DNA of 64,000 nucleotides from Pegea sp. RAD2-039 (Eukaryota; Chordata; Thaliacea; Salpida; Salpidae), in NCBI GenBank assembly GCA_034620365.1, contig JAQGEQ010000192.1, forward strand, positions 186,001 to 250,000, read 5' to 3'. Each line of letters opens with the position of its first letter. Position 1 is the stretch's first letter. The notes below the pieces were generated by a model that worked only from the letters and a program-made list of their open reading frames with translations, did no database searches and had not been told where the DNA came from. The translations under genes and the position numbers were made by a program. Positions 10,704 to 22,197 of the stretch are shown one piece after another.

Positions 10704-12425
10704 ATGTCATCAAAACTCCGCCCAGAACATCAAGCACCCCCTGAAGTCTACTACAATGAAGAAGAAGCGATCAAATACACTTCAAATTCCAGAATCATGG
10801 AGATTCAGAGTACTATGTCCGAAAGAGCTATTGAGTTATTAAATCTTCCTGCTGATAAGACTGCTTTGCTCCTTGATATTGGATGTGGATCAGGACTCAG
10901 CGGGGAGTGTATCACCGAAAATGGTCATGAATGGATTGGATTTGACATCAGTAACGCGATGTTGGATGTTGCTAAGGAACGAGAGGTAGATGGTGATGTG
11001 TATCTAGGAGATGCGGGTCAGGGGATCCCATTTAGAGCTGGTACATTTGATGGAGTGATTAGTATTTCAGCTTTACAGTGGTTGTGTAATGCTGATAAGA
11101 AGTCACATCATCCTCCAAAGAGGTTACTCAAGTTCTTCACAATGCTCTATTCATCTATGAGACACGGAACAAGAGCTGTGTTTCAAGTAAGATCTTCTTG
11201 TTTTTTCTCTTCTTGTTTTTATCTTCTTGTTTTTTATCTTCTTGTTTTTGTCTTCTTGTTTTTATCTTCTTGTTTTTATCTTCTTGTTTTTTATCTTCTT
11301 GTTTTTTATCTTTTTGTTTTTTGTCTTCTTTTTTTTGTCTTTTCTCATTTTGTTTTTCTATTCTTGTTTTCATCTTCTTGTTTTTATCTTCTTGTTTTTA
11401 TCTTCTTGTTTTTCTCTTCTTGTTTTTCTCTTCTTGTTTTTATCTTGCTTTCTTCTTCTTGTTTGTATCTTCTTGTTTTTCTCTTCTTGTTTTTCTATTC
11501 TTGTTTTTATCTTCTTGTTTTTCTATTCTTGTTTTTATCTTCTTGTTTTTGTCTTCTTGTTTTTATCTTCTTGTTTTTCTCTTCTTGTTTTTCTATTCTT
11601 GTTTTTATCTTCTTGTTTTTTGTCTTCTTGTTTTTATCTTCTTGTTTTTCTCTTCTTGTTTTTCTCTTTTTGTTTTTATCTTTTTGTTTTTATCTTCCCT
11701 TCTTGTTTTTCTCTTCTTGTTGTTATCTTCTTGTTGTTATCTTGTTGTTGTTATCTTGTTGTTGTTATCTTCTTGTTTTTCTTGTTCTTTTTTGTCTCTT
11801 CTTGGAGCTGAAATCCTCTTTGTAATCTTCTGATTGCTACTTTTGTAAAGATGTATCTCATCTCACTTTTATCTTTTTATCTAAAAACAAAATCATGAAG
11901 CTGTCTTCCCAAAAAGTCTTTCAAACTCTTTCCTGTTTCTTCAACTTTTTGTTTCTTATTTCTACTTTTCTTTTGGAAAATGTTGTTAGATTTTCCCAAT
12001 TCAAATTTCGTCTTTCAAACATTTCCAATTTAAATTGAAACTAACTTTTGATTTTCAATCTACAGATTTACCCTGAGACTCCTCAACAGTTGGAACTAAT
12101 CACTAAACAAGCGACTAGGGCTGGTTTTGGAGGTGGAGTTGTAGTAGATTATCCAAATAGTACAAAAGCCAAGAAAATATTTCTTTGTTTATTTTGTGGA
12201 AACCCAACACAGCAGCTACCAACTGGCTTAGGTACTGGTGTTGAAGAGAAACGAAACCAGTGTGAGTATGTACGCACAAGTATCAGAAATGCGAGACATA
12301 ATGGCGTCGGTATAAAAAAGTCCCGAGATTGGATCAACGAAAAAAAAGAACGTTATCGAAGACAAGGTAAAGAGGTTCGTGATAACTCCAAGTATACTGG
12401 AAGAAAACGAAGACCTAAGTTCTAG
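10704..12425 (+). CDS. BUD23: 18S rRNA (guanine-N7) methyltransferase BUD23 (WBSCR22)
   Basis: Methylates a guanine of 18S rRNA using S-adenosylmethionine, acting with TRMT112 in late small-subunit maturation in the nucleus. Two exons, 10704-11186 and 12066-12425, join in phase 0 to give 280 aa, close to the human length. It starts [20 protein letters not shown]. The SAM-binding motif [13 protein letters not shown] is near residues 55-67, FDIS follows, and [13 protein letters not shown] is a family hallmark. Exon 2 carries [18 protein letters not shown], then KKIFLCLF, and ends with the basic tail [16 protein letters not shown] (12426-12431) overlaps the stop region directly. The single 879-bp intron is filled by a polypyrimidine minisatellite. 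Upstream, TTTTTTACAG ends 31 nt before the ATG. Confidence 0.95.
11187..11790 (+). repeat. Polypyrimidine minisatellite in BUD23 intron
   Basis: About 600 bp made of degenerate copies of a 14-nt unit, TCTTCTTGTTTTTA, with variants (CTC, ATT or TTG substitutions) and a TTGTTGTTATC ending. It is C/T/G with almost no A, so the coding strand is strikingly pyrimidine-rich just inside the donor site. It makes all forward frames open by chance. Confidence 0.95.
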
Positions 12426-12719
12426 AATAAATATTTTACTGAAATTTATTTTATATCTGAAATGAAATTGATATTTATTCGATTAAAATGAAATTTAGTG
12501 AATTTGTTTAAAACTGTTTGAAATTTTTTTGGAATATCTAGACAGCAATGAGAAATTGATATAAGTTACACTTTGAGCTATTTTCTCAATATAAAAATCA
12601 GATGTGAAGTTTAATTAAGATACCGATTACAGTTACAGATTAAGTAAAAAGATAAAGTGTAATAATTGTAAGTATAAGAAACATGTAAATCTCTCATTTT
12701 CATGTGATATATGAGACAT

Positions 12720-13436
12720 ATGCTTCTTTATCAATCTTTTCAAATTGTACGTACGTCCAATTCTTGAATACAATGTTAGTGCATGGATGCCATATCAAGT
12801 TAGTGATATCAAAAAAATCGAATCTGTTCAGGCCACATTTACGAGATTAGTATGTAGGAAACTTGATATTAAATATGATAGTTATAAACATCGTCTCAGT
12901 TTCTTCAATTTAGATACTTTGGAAATTCGACGGGTTAAATACAACTTAATTCTTATTTTTAAAATTATCCACAATTTAATTGACCTTCAGTTTGATGATT
13001 TCTTTTCTATTAGTCCTTCCTTCATGTTATATCAGCTCAGACGACACACATTACACCTTAATAATCCCATATCACCTGGTACATTGGTCAGAGCAAATTT
13101 TTTCTCATACCACACAATTAATACATGGAACCAGCTGCCATCAGACATTGTCATGTCGAAGTCGCTCGCGTTGTTCAAGCAGAAGTTGAACTGTTATAAT
13201 AATGCCAACATTGTCATTTCTAAACTGTGATTTTTCTCTTTCTTATGTTATTAACATTCCATGTAATTGTTCACTGTTATATGCTTTGAGGACTACTGAA
13301 ATACCACGTGTTACATCTTTTACTTTCTATATTTTTGACTAAATAGATGTTATTTGTGAGAATGTGTGTTAGCGGGAGGTACTCTCTTCAGGTACCCTCT
13401 TTCGCATTTATTGTAATAAATAAATAAATATGAGAT
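12720..13436 (+). mobile_element. LINE 3' end: reverse transcriptase C-terminus plus 3' UTR
   Basis: A 5'-truncated non-LTR element. The frame from 12745 (161 codons) encodes the conserved C-terminal block of a CR1/L2/jockey-like reverse transcriptase: YVRPILEYNVSAWMPYQ, then ESVQATFTRLVCRKL, and near the end TINTWNQLPSDIV. It stops at 13228-13230 and a 3' UTR follows to an (AAAT)n-like tail at about 13418-13436, the expected 3' end of such elements. It is the longest copy of this family in the window. Confidence 0.88.
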
Positions 13437-14408
13437 AACCTTACAAGTAAAACTAAAAAAATATTTTTCATTTGAATGATACTAAGTGAATCAAATCTTT
13501 TTTGTTAAACACAAAACTTGGTTTTAAAATTAGTTTGCATAAAATTTCGTTTAATTGTAACAATAAAAAGCTATATTTAAAATTTATAATTCTTTTTTTT
13601 AGTAGTAGTTGAAAATTACTTTTCTTATTTTAATAATTTTAAACAAACTCAATACGTTTTGAATACTGAATGTTAAAACATAATTTTAATTAAGCATATG
13701 TATTTATGCATGTATTCAAATTTGCAAACAAAAGGTTTATTTTACTTTTTGTTGAGAATTAAATACTTACTTTTATTTACTGATTTACTAAACTAAGCTA
13801 AGAAAATCTTGAATTTTTATTTTAGCATGTTTTAGTATGTCTGCTATGCAAAATACATATTGTGTAATAATACGTTTAATTGATATTTATTCTAAAAAAT
13901 GAAGTTAATTTCAACTTTTTGAAGTAAGAGTATAGTCTAAATGTTTTGAAATTGAATCAATAAAGCTTGATTTTAATGTTTGTGAGATACACCAGGTTTT
14001 ATTTACATAACCATAGAGAATTTGTTTTTTATAAATAATAACACGTGACTATATTTAAATATTTAATTTAAAACTGGTAACCAAAATTGCTGTAAAATCG
14101 TAAGATAAATTATTGCTGTATAAAAAATGTTACTAATAAATGTATTCTTTCAAAATATTAAACTTTATATTACTAAAGTTCTAAATAAAGCAAACTTCTA
14201 TATTTACAAGTTTAACTGGAAGCAATAAAACCTTTATTTAAATAACTTTCTCTTTATTCAAATATTTGTAGCAACTGTACAATGTCTAACAGTTTACAGT
14301 GACTAATATTTATTTTTGTCAAATTATTTAGGAGAATTGTCTTTAAATGAATAACAAAACAATAATGAATTGATTTAAACTAATATAATTTATATTTTTA
14401 ACAACTAG
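13437..14408. other. Intergenic, AT-rich, no feature seen
   Basis: Spacer between the LINE tail and the CCDC142-like gene. No coding frame, RNA or repeat was recognised; its last part presumably holds that gene's promoter. Confidence 0.4.
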
Positions 14409-14426
14409 ACAACATTTAGAGGTGAC

Positions 14427-17400
14427 ATGGAAGTTGTTATGCCTCTAAATTTAGAATTGGGGACCAGTAGTGATGAACCAGTGGAACCTAGAAGACGAAG
14501 ACATGTTATCAGATTTCATGAAATTAAACCATCTAAATTAACTTATGCAGATCTTGATCTAACTAGTAGTGGTTATAATTCTACTAGTTTTAAAAGTGAG
14601 CCCCCAGGTAATTATAAATCCATAAATTTGTTATTTTATTTGTTCAAAAAAAAATTGGATTCATAAATCTGTATCAATAATTTATCAATAAAAACTATTG
14701 TTGAAATTCTGTTAATAAAATTGCCTATAATTGAGATAATCAAACAAGTAATTTTAGCCAAAAGTATTTGTAAAACTTTAAACATAAAAATGACTATTTA
14801 AACAAATAAATTTCCTTGATTAAATGTTTTCATAATTGATAATAAAATGATAATTACATTTGTTTAAAACAAATTTGAATTTACTTGAAGTACAAACATT
14901 TTAATCCCAGTAAATATTGACAATCTATATATTTTATTATGATTAATTTTCTTTTATAAAAAAACTAAGTATCTAGAAAATTTTTTAGCATGATAATTTT
15001 TCTGATAAGAAAAAATGCTGACTAGAAGCTTTTGTTCGTGTTTATTTAGTGATTTCAGCAAAGGTGAGGTCTTGGTTTGTTCTCTAAAAGAAAAGGATAA
15101 AGAAATTTATAGAAATAAACGTTCACCTTTTGTTGTTAGGCTGTAAACTTTTGGTTTTATTTACAGGTACAGAACTATTTTCAAATGGAAGTGACTCAGA
15201 TAGCTTTGCATCTTCTGAAGACACACAAAGCATGCCTCTGGAGTTTCAGACATCTTCAAATAACTCTTCTATTTATGATGAAGCTCCTTATTTGTTGAGA
15301 AATAGAAGGGGATTACTCCCTGGAGCGATCTCTAGCTCAGTATCTTCACTAGATGATCAAAAGATGGATGTCTGCTTACAGAGTAATCTGATGAATGAAT
15401 CTGTTTTAGAGAGTCTTGAGAGACAGGCGAGATTCAGTGAAAAACTTCAGAAGATCAAGTTACAGATGTCTGTATTTTTATCAAAATTAGCTGCAGCAAC
15501 GGAATCAGAAATTGAGTTTTTGAATCATGTAAATGACGCAAAGGGGCCCGATAGTTCATACGCGAAAGAATCTGAAGATAGTGACTCAACAGATGAAGAA
15601 GATAAGTTTAGATTTCTTCCTAAACTTGGAAAAGTTCATGTTGAATTACTTGAACATATGAAATCTTGGGAAAAAGTATTAGATTTGTGGATAGAACACA
15701 AGTAAGTTGCTTACTTATCAGCTGAAAGTTTAACGTGTTTGATTGACAGGTGTTTGATTGACAGGTGTTTGACTTCTCATCAAAGTTTGAATTTTATGAA
15801 AAAAGCTAAAAACGAAATTGAAGATTATCAATTGAAGATTTTATATAAAGTTCAAACTTTGATTGAAATGAGGTTAAGAAGTCTGTCTTGTTATGTGCTT
15901 CAATTTTTACATGGTAATCAGTATGATGATTGGTTGGTTTTATTTCAACACGCTTCATTTAAACGAATTTGCAAAATCATTGAAGCCTTCAATAAATCAT
16001 TAAAGTCAGTTTTGTTATTTACTAAAAGATGTTTAATTATTAATTTATTTTTGAATTTAATTTTAAAAATTTAAAATCGTTGGGCGAATTGACCAATTTC
16101 AAAGTTGAATTTTTTTGAGGTGAAATTTTTACAGAAAAAAATTCCCTGATCTTCGGAAGAGTCAAGTATCTTGGGACTCCTTCGATTTATCTTCGACCTT
16201 TCAGCAGGGACCTCACAATGACACAAAAGGTTCTTTCTTCTTCTCACTTACATTTTCTTACTTAGTTTTATTTCAGCTTCTTCATTATCAGCTTTCTTCT
16301 CTCTCCGAATTCTTCAAATTCTTCTCGAACCTTCTAGAAAGCTTTTATCTTCATCTCTTCATCATGTACTTACTCTCATCCACAAATCTGATCCTTGTTT
16401 TGATCTCACAAACCTTGATTGGGAGAAAGCTCACGATTTGGAAGTTGGTGTGTCTCAAATCTTCTATAAAATCCTTCAAAACTTCATCGTGATCTTTACA
16501 GATGAAGATGACGTCATCATCGAAGTTTGCGGGCGACAACTAGACATTGCTTTCGATCAACAAGTTGTAATTGGTGATAAAATGGAGTAACAAAAAGGCC
16601 CAGCTCCAAATTGCTCTTTTTTCGTCTAGCTTCGATTTCAGCGGTTCGAAAACTGATCGACGTCGATACAATATTTGTTCGGAGTTTTCTACACTGCTTG
16701 GCGGGAAATACGAGCTTGCTACGCGGCAGAATGAACGGAAAAACCCCGAGATCAACAAGCTCGTCTCAGGTAAGCAATTTCTAATCTCGACCTGAATGAC
16801 GTCATCACTACCTCTTATGACGTCATCACTCGATGGATGATTTAATGTCGTCACTATTTTGTTAGATTCTGGGTGATGATGATTCAGACGGTGATGATGA
16901 TTCAGACGATGACGTCATTAGTATCGCGTCATCACTGCTCGGAAGACGAGACACAAAAGTAGCGATGATGAGAATGGAAAGATCGCGTCCTAACTCTTCC
17001 GGGAGGAAGAAGGTCCTTTGGAGAGATTCCTGGGATGAAGATGAAGTCTTGGAGCTCTCGAAAACGTTTATGACGTCACTGATGATGCAGTCATCTCAGC
17101 TGTTGACAATAAAGTTAGAATTTGATGAAATGTTGCTTCAATCAAGATATGTGACCGATTATGGCGCCCTGCAAGTTCAGGCCCAGGTAGCCAATATGTC
17201 CACATTTGAATTGCTGCCCACTGAGCTTTTGGGTCATCTTCGAAAATCTGTTCAACATATTGTAGCGATGAAAGGTAAATCGCGTTAGTGACGTCATCAC
17301 TTCTTGATTTAATTGATTGAATTTGTAGCTCTGAGTAGTTGGGATCAATTGATGAATGACCATCACAAAGAATCACCGCACCGCTAGATAGCAATAGTGA

Positions 17401-19157
17401 GCTATGCGCTAATAGCGTCATCAACACTAAAGCGATTTACGCGCTCAGGCATATCCTCGAGAAGTCAGTTAGAGATGATGTCATCAATTTCTTCATCTGA
17501 ATTCAATTTGAGATTTTATTGATAAAAATCTCAAATTTTTTAGTTTTTCTTCAAATGAAGAAGCGACAAAAATCGCTCTTTCGCGTCTTCTAGCGACACT
17601 CAAATCTTCTTACTCGTGGATGCAAGAAAAGTCCGATGAATTGATCGAAAGCTGGGAGATCAAACCACTGATGCAAGTAAAAATAAAATTCTCTTTTTTC
17701 CGAAGTCATTAAATCTCTTAACATTTAGGTGTGTCTCACTGATCTCAGTCATATGACGTCATCAGCTCTTCGATGTCTGCCTCTAGTGGAGAAATGTCAC
17801 AATCACATCGAGCGTAAGCGAGCACAAATTCCAGGAACTTTACATCAAGCTACATTACATCTACGTCATATCGATGAAGTTATTACTGACATGCAGGTGA
17901 AGATGACGTCATCAGCGCGTGACGTCATCAATTTGTTTCTTTCAGTCTTTAAAAGGAAGCTGTATGCGAAAGTTTAAAGATAAATGTGAAATTATTAGTC
18001 GGAAGACGGTGAAGTCACTTTTTCCGTCTCCAAGGAAATGGAAACACAAAAAATCTTCAGGTTTCCAACTTCTTATCACGTGACCGGAAATTAAATTTCA
18101 ATTTCAGAGAATTGGAACAATGATTTCGTTGAGAAGATTTGCCGGAAGCTTCTCTCACCGATTTGTCAATCAGTGTCCTTGATGAATAGTCGAGCACAAC
18201 TAACAGCAGTTCCAACAATCTTATCTGCAACCTTAGACTCCATCATTCGTCTAATCGCTTCAAAGAAAATTGCTTTCAGGTATCAGCTGGAAGCAATTGA
18301 CATTTTTCGAGTGTTTCTAAATCCAGTTTCTCTCAAAATAAACTTTTGTTGTCAACTACTTGAGATGTTAACAAGGTTTTAACAGATTAACAAAACCGAT
18401 TTCGCTGCAGCTACCAGGCCGCGCTTCAATTACGTCACGATATTGACGTCATCGTTTCATTTGTGAGTCTTCCTGAGTTTTCATTAAAGCCGGAAGTGAG
18501 ATCAAAGATCAGTAATCTAGCAGCAGTGAAAAGATGTAACTGGTTGACCTCTGTACTGGTCCGTACTGACCAAGAACCACAAGATATGGTCGAAGAGGTC
18601 CCGAGCTTTCCTAATGGTAAATTTTACAATTTGTTTACTGGTTGATTATCTGATTGGTTGTTAGCTGGTTCATTGGTCAATTAAATTGGTTGTTTTCAGT
18701 TTAAGTTGAAAATTTATATCTTTAATCAAAAGTTTAAAACTCTTTCAAGTTTTGCTTCAAATAAAACCCAATTTTCTGAATATAATTTTTGCAAAAAGCT
18801 TTTAAAACTGAAATAAATGAATAAAATTTATTAACAATTCGATAAAAATTATTCAATTATCACTTACTTGGTAAAAAGCCAACTTCTAACTGAAGATTTA
18901 ATTAAAACTTTAGTACACGCATGTTAACATAATTCTGTTGAAATTAAAACAAACAATTTGGCAATGAATCTAAACAGCTGTTATTTGTTCTTATAGCGCC
19001 ATCTCGTGTTTATCCTCTACAAGAAGATAGTGATGATGATGAATATAAATGGGTCCCAACTGAAGATGAAGTCTTAGCTCTTCGTGTGATGGATAAACAA
19101 AAAGGAAAACTAAAAAAATGGTTTAAAATTCCTTGCTCAAATATTTGTTGTTATTGA
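14427..19157 (+). CDS. CCDC142-like protein, 14 exons, 968 aa
   Basis: Exons read: 14427-14607, 15167-15701, 15765-16004, 16135-16229, 16277-16586, 16642-16769, 16888-17274, 17388-17463, 17544-17676, 17729-17896, 17946-18060, 18108-18279, 18411-18616, 18997-19157. All phases agree and the 2907-nt frame is open. The N-terminus is Ser/Asp-rich and disordered; the rest is helical with coiled-coil character. The name rests on the C-terminal third, where AQLTAVPTILSATLDSI and AALQLRHDIDVIVSF resemble my recollection of the animal CCDC142 family; this needs a profile search. The molecular role of CCDC142 is poorly known. The end is acidic then basic, with terminal NICCY. Most 3' introns are 47-60 nt. 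Two acceptors are duplicated in frame (15735-15772 and 16871-16905). The exon 8 acceptor at 17387 is weak, and a better-looking one at 17328 would lead to a stop. Exon 13 and several others are GC-richer than the flanks. Confidence 0.65.
15735..15772 (+). repeat. 15-bp tandem duplication of a 3' splice site
   Basis: GTGTTTGATTGACAG occurs twice (15735-15749 and 15750-15764) followed by a partial third unit. Each full copy ends in an AG acceptor. Using the first instead of the second adds 15 nt (five residues) to exon 3 without changing frame. Confidence 0.85.
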
Positions 19158-21791
19158 AGATTTGTTTAATCTTTAACTTTCAGCATAAAGACGTTTAGTT
19201 ATTTCATTCTTTTTTTAATTATTCATTCTAACTGCCTTTTGTTCAACTTTGTATGTCTAGAAAACTCTCAAGTTTAAATGGAGCTTGTTTTGTAATAAAT
19301 TAAAAACTCTGATATATATTCAGATCAATTATTAAAGTTTTGTCAAATATTAGTGGCCAATCTCAATTCTATGCATCACGTGATGTGTTATACAATATTC
19401 CCATGTGGTTTTTAGATAAATACAACTTAAGGGTGAATTTGAAATGACTAAAGTCAAAATGAAGCCATTTATTTACATCTTATATACAATAAATGACTTT
19501 GACTTTTTCATTAACTGCAAGTAGTGGAAAAACTTAAATATTTGTTTCATTAAAGTGTGCTTGAAAATTGGATCTTTTAATACTTTCTAAAAATAAATGT
19601 GAGAATATATTACAAAAGAAAAAAGATTTTGATTGAATTAGTCAATATTGATTTTTAGATCAATTTGTAATTTGAATTTAAAGTTTTTCAAGATCTAGAA
19701 TGTTCAAGTGAATTAAATATTTAAGAAATTAAAAGTTTAGAAAAGTCTGTTTTTATAAGATGACAAAAAAGTTTGTAGAAGTTATAAAAAGAATTTGTCA
19801 TTATGTAACTTGATTTATGTAATTACTTCAATTTTCCAAACAGATATAATGTAAAAAACTATAAGCAATTAGAAAAAGTATAAAGATAATTTCTGCAACT
19901 TTAAAAAAATTCTGCAATAACTATAAAAAGAACTTCAATAAAGTTTTTAGAATGTTAGAAGAGGTTTTATTTTAGTTGATGATGAGATATTTTGATTATA
20001 AAAAGAAAAGAGTTTAGTAAGTAACGTCATCATCTTTATCTACGTAATTAGAGAAAGAGCTTAAAACAAAAGTTTGTATTTTGTTTATGCAGCCTACACA
20101 AGCTTATAATTTAACTATTACAAATTTTTTTAAAGAGTTTTTTTTAATGGATAAGCTAACAGTAGTGTAGCTATAAAAACAGATATTTTGCAAATGTTAT
20201 TATCAATTTGAAAAAGTAAAATTATAAATTTATTTAGTAATTAAAATTTAGTGCTAATAGAAGCTTATTTTTATTGGGCACAATTTAGAAGGGTAATAAG
20301 CTATATTAAGTTTGATGTTGTTGTACATTTTTATTTGCTAGGTAAACAAAAATTTTGAAAAGGATTTTATATAACAAATAGGGGTCATAACTCAAAGCTA
20401 AAAGCTGTGAACCTTTAGCTGCACAGGCGAATAAATAAAACTTTAAGTAAACTTTGCTGGTGTTAAATAACCCACAAATTTAAGTTGATTGCTATACTAG
20501 ATTAATTTATATACATTACTGAAATAATATTTTTTATTGTATTTAACAAAAGTTTAATTTTGATTAAATTCTCTATCTGAGCTCTAAAAAAAATTGTAGA
20601 ATAAAACCCTTTTATAAAATAGACAATTTATTCTAGTTCCATCGGTGTTTTTTAAATGGGCAATTAATCAAAAACCCACTATGTTTTAATTCAGTGTTTC
20701 GCTAACACACTTTAACTTATTATTTGTTTATGAAAAGGCAATTAATATTTTTATTTATTAAAAAACAAGTCTACATACACTAAAAATATAAATAAACATT
20801 TTGTATAACAATTTTTTTTGAATTTATCCAAACTAAACTTTACAAGCAATTTCAACAAGCTTATGAGAGTTTAAATATATAGGATTCATAATTATAAATA
20901 TAGCTAAGCAGTAAGCTCTGACGACGTCATCATTTTCACCATAAAGTTTACGCGTGTTAAATAGATGACAGCGCCCAAAAATAAGTTATCAGTGGCAACA
21001 GTTTCTGTATTGTGATTGGTTAATGTTCTGTTACCTAGATTCGTTGATTTTCAGCTAAAACTTTTTCCTTTTTTTCTCTCTGCGTGAAACATTATGGACT
21101 GTCTTCATGTTTGCTCGTCATATTAAAATAGGTTTTTCCAGAGTGATATTTAACTCTGAATAATATTTTCTTTATTATATAATTTAAATATAATTTTACA
21201 GACGTTTTTCTGAAAATTTTAGATTATATTAATTAATTATTATTAATATTTCTAAGAATTATACAGCTTTGAATAATGAAAGCTGATAATCAAAGCTTAT
21301 TATTTTAAAAAGCTTTATTTTTGGTTTAACTTTAAAAAATATTTTTGATTTAGTTGTTAAGATTTTGTCAAAGTTCAAAATCTCTAAAATATATTTTTTT
21401 TATCATTTTTAATATTATGTTGACTCATATGATATCATAAGATTATTTTATTACTTTTTTGATTGAAATTTAAACTAAATTCTTTTTACAATTAATTTAT
21501 CAATTTAATTATTATAATTATTATGACATATAAAGTTATACAAAATCTATTTAAGTTCAAGTTGTTGGATTAAATAATGTAATAACAGATGATTTAATTT
21601 TTTCCTGTTCTTTATTAATCATCATTTATAATCATATTTTTTAATTAATATAATTTTTGTTCAATTATTTTTTAAAGGTGTTTGTAAGACTTTTATAAAT
21701 GTTTAAAAATATTAGTTATGAAAAAATTTAAGAAAACAAATTTATTAACTTTATTTAAATAAATTTGTTATTATTTATTACCTATAAATAA
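19158..21791. other. Intergenic; GC-richer island near 20920-21110
   Basis: Mostly AT-rich with no gene. An AATAAA at about 19293 may end the CCDC142-like transcript. A compact island at 20920-21110 holds GACGACGTCATC, an ACGCGT, and GTGATTGGTTAA (an inverted CCAAT box), a composition expected of a promoter; it could serve the Nudix gene 1.1 kb downstream, but this is inference. Confidence 0.35.
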
Positions 21792-21909
21792 TTTATATAA
21801 ACTAAAGTTTAAACAGTTTTTGATATAATAATATTTGTATAACAATTAAACAATTTTGCTATTAAATGATTATTATATCAAAAACTGTTTAAACTTTAGT
21901 TTATATAAA
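21792..21909. repeat. Perfect 41-bp inverted repeat with 36-nt loop
   Basis: Arms 21792-21832 and 21869-21909 are exact reverse complements by my reading, separated by 36 nt. The arm contains AACTAAAGTTTAAACAG then TTTTTGATATAATAAT. Transcribed, it would fold to a long hairpin. It could be a small MITE-like element, a hairpin RNA gene or a recent inverted duplication. I see no flanking target-site duplication. Confidence 0.9.
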
Positions 21910-22197
21910 CTATGTTGTTTTTTTATTCCAGTTTTTTGAATGATTAGACCTTGTGTGATTTCTAGTTAAAATTAAAATAGATGTTGAGATAATCCCTATG
22001 AAATCTTAATTAGTTTTACTTTCAGTAGTTGTACTTTATTAATAAATTTACATATTGGTTAAGCTCATATAATGATTTAAATTATATATATAACTTTATA
22101 AAAGTGTTTTTTTCATCTTGCTAAGGATTAATCAAAATATTTTTATCAGATTTTCTTTAATGTTCTTTTAAATCATATCTGATTTAGTAAACATAAA

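Noticed and set aside
11198..11833. Three long overlapping forward frames (about 190-210 codons) rich in Phe/Leu/Ser/Cys
   Set aside because: They are translations of the polypyrimidine minisatellite in the BUD23 intron; stop codons are rare only because the repeat has almost no A.
12149..12337. Minus-strand 62-codon frame
   Set aside because: Antisense of BUD23 exon 2.
16540..16854. Minus-strand frame of 104 codons in the CCDC142-like gene
   Set aside because: Shadow of exons 5-6 and the following intron; no family features, and the plus-strand exons fit in phase.
17329..17387. Good-looking acceptor TTTGTAG at 17328 as the start of CCDC142-like exon 8
   Set aside because: In the required phase it runs into TAG at 17385; the weaker acceptor at 17387 keeps the whole gene open.
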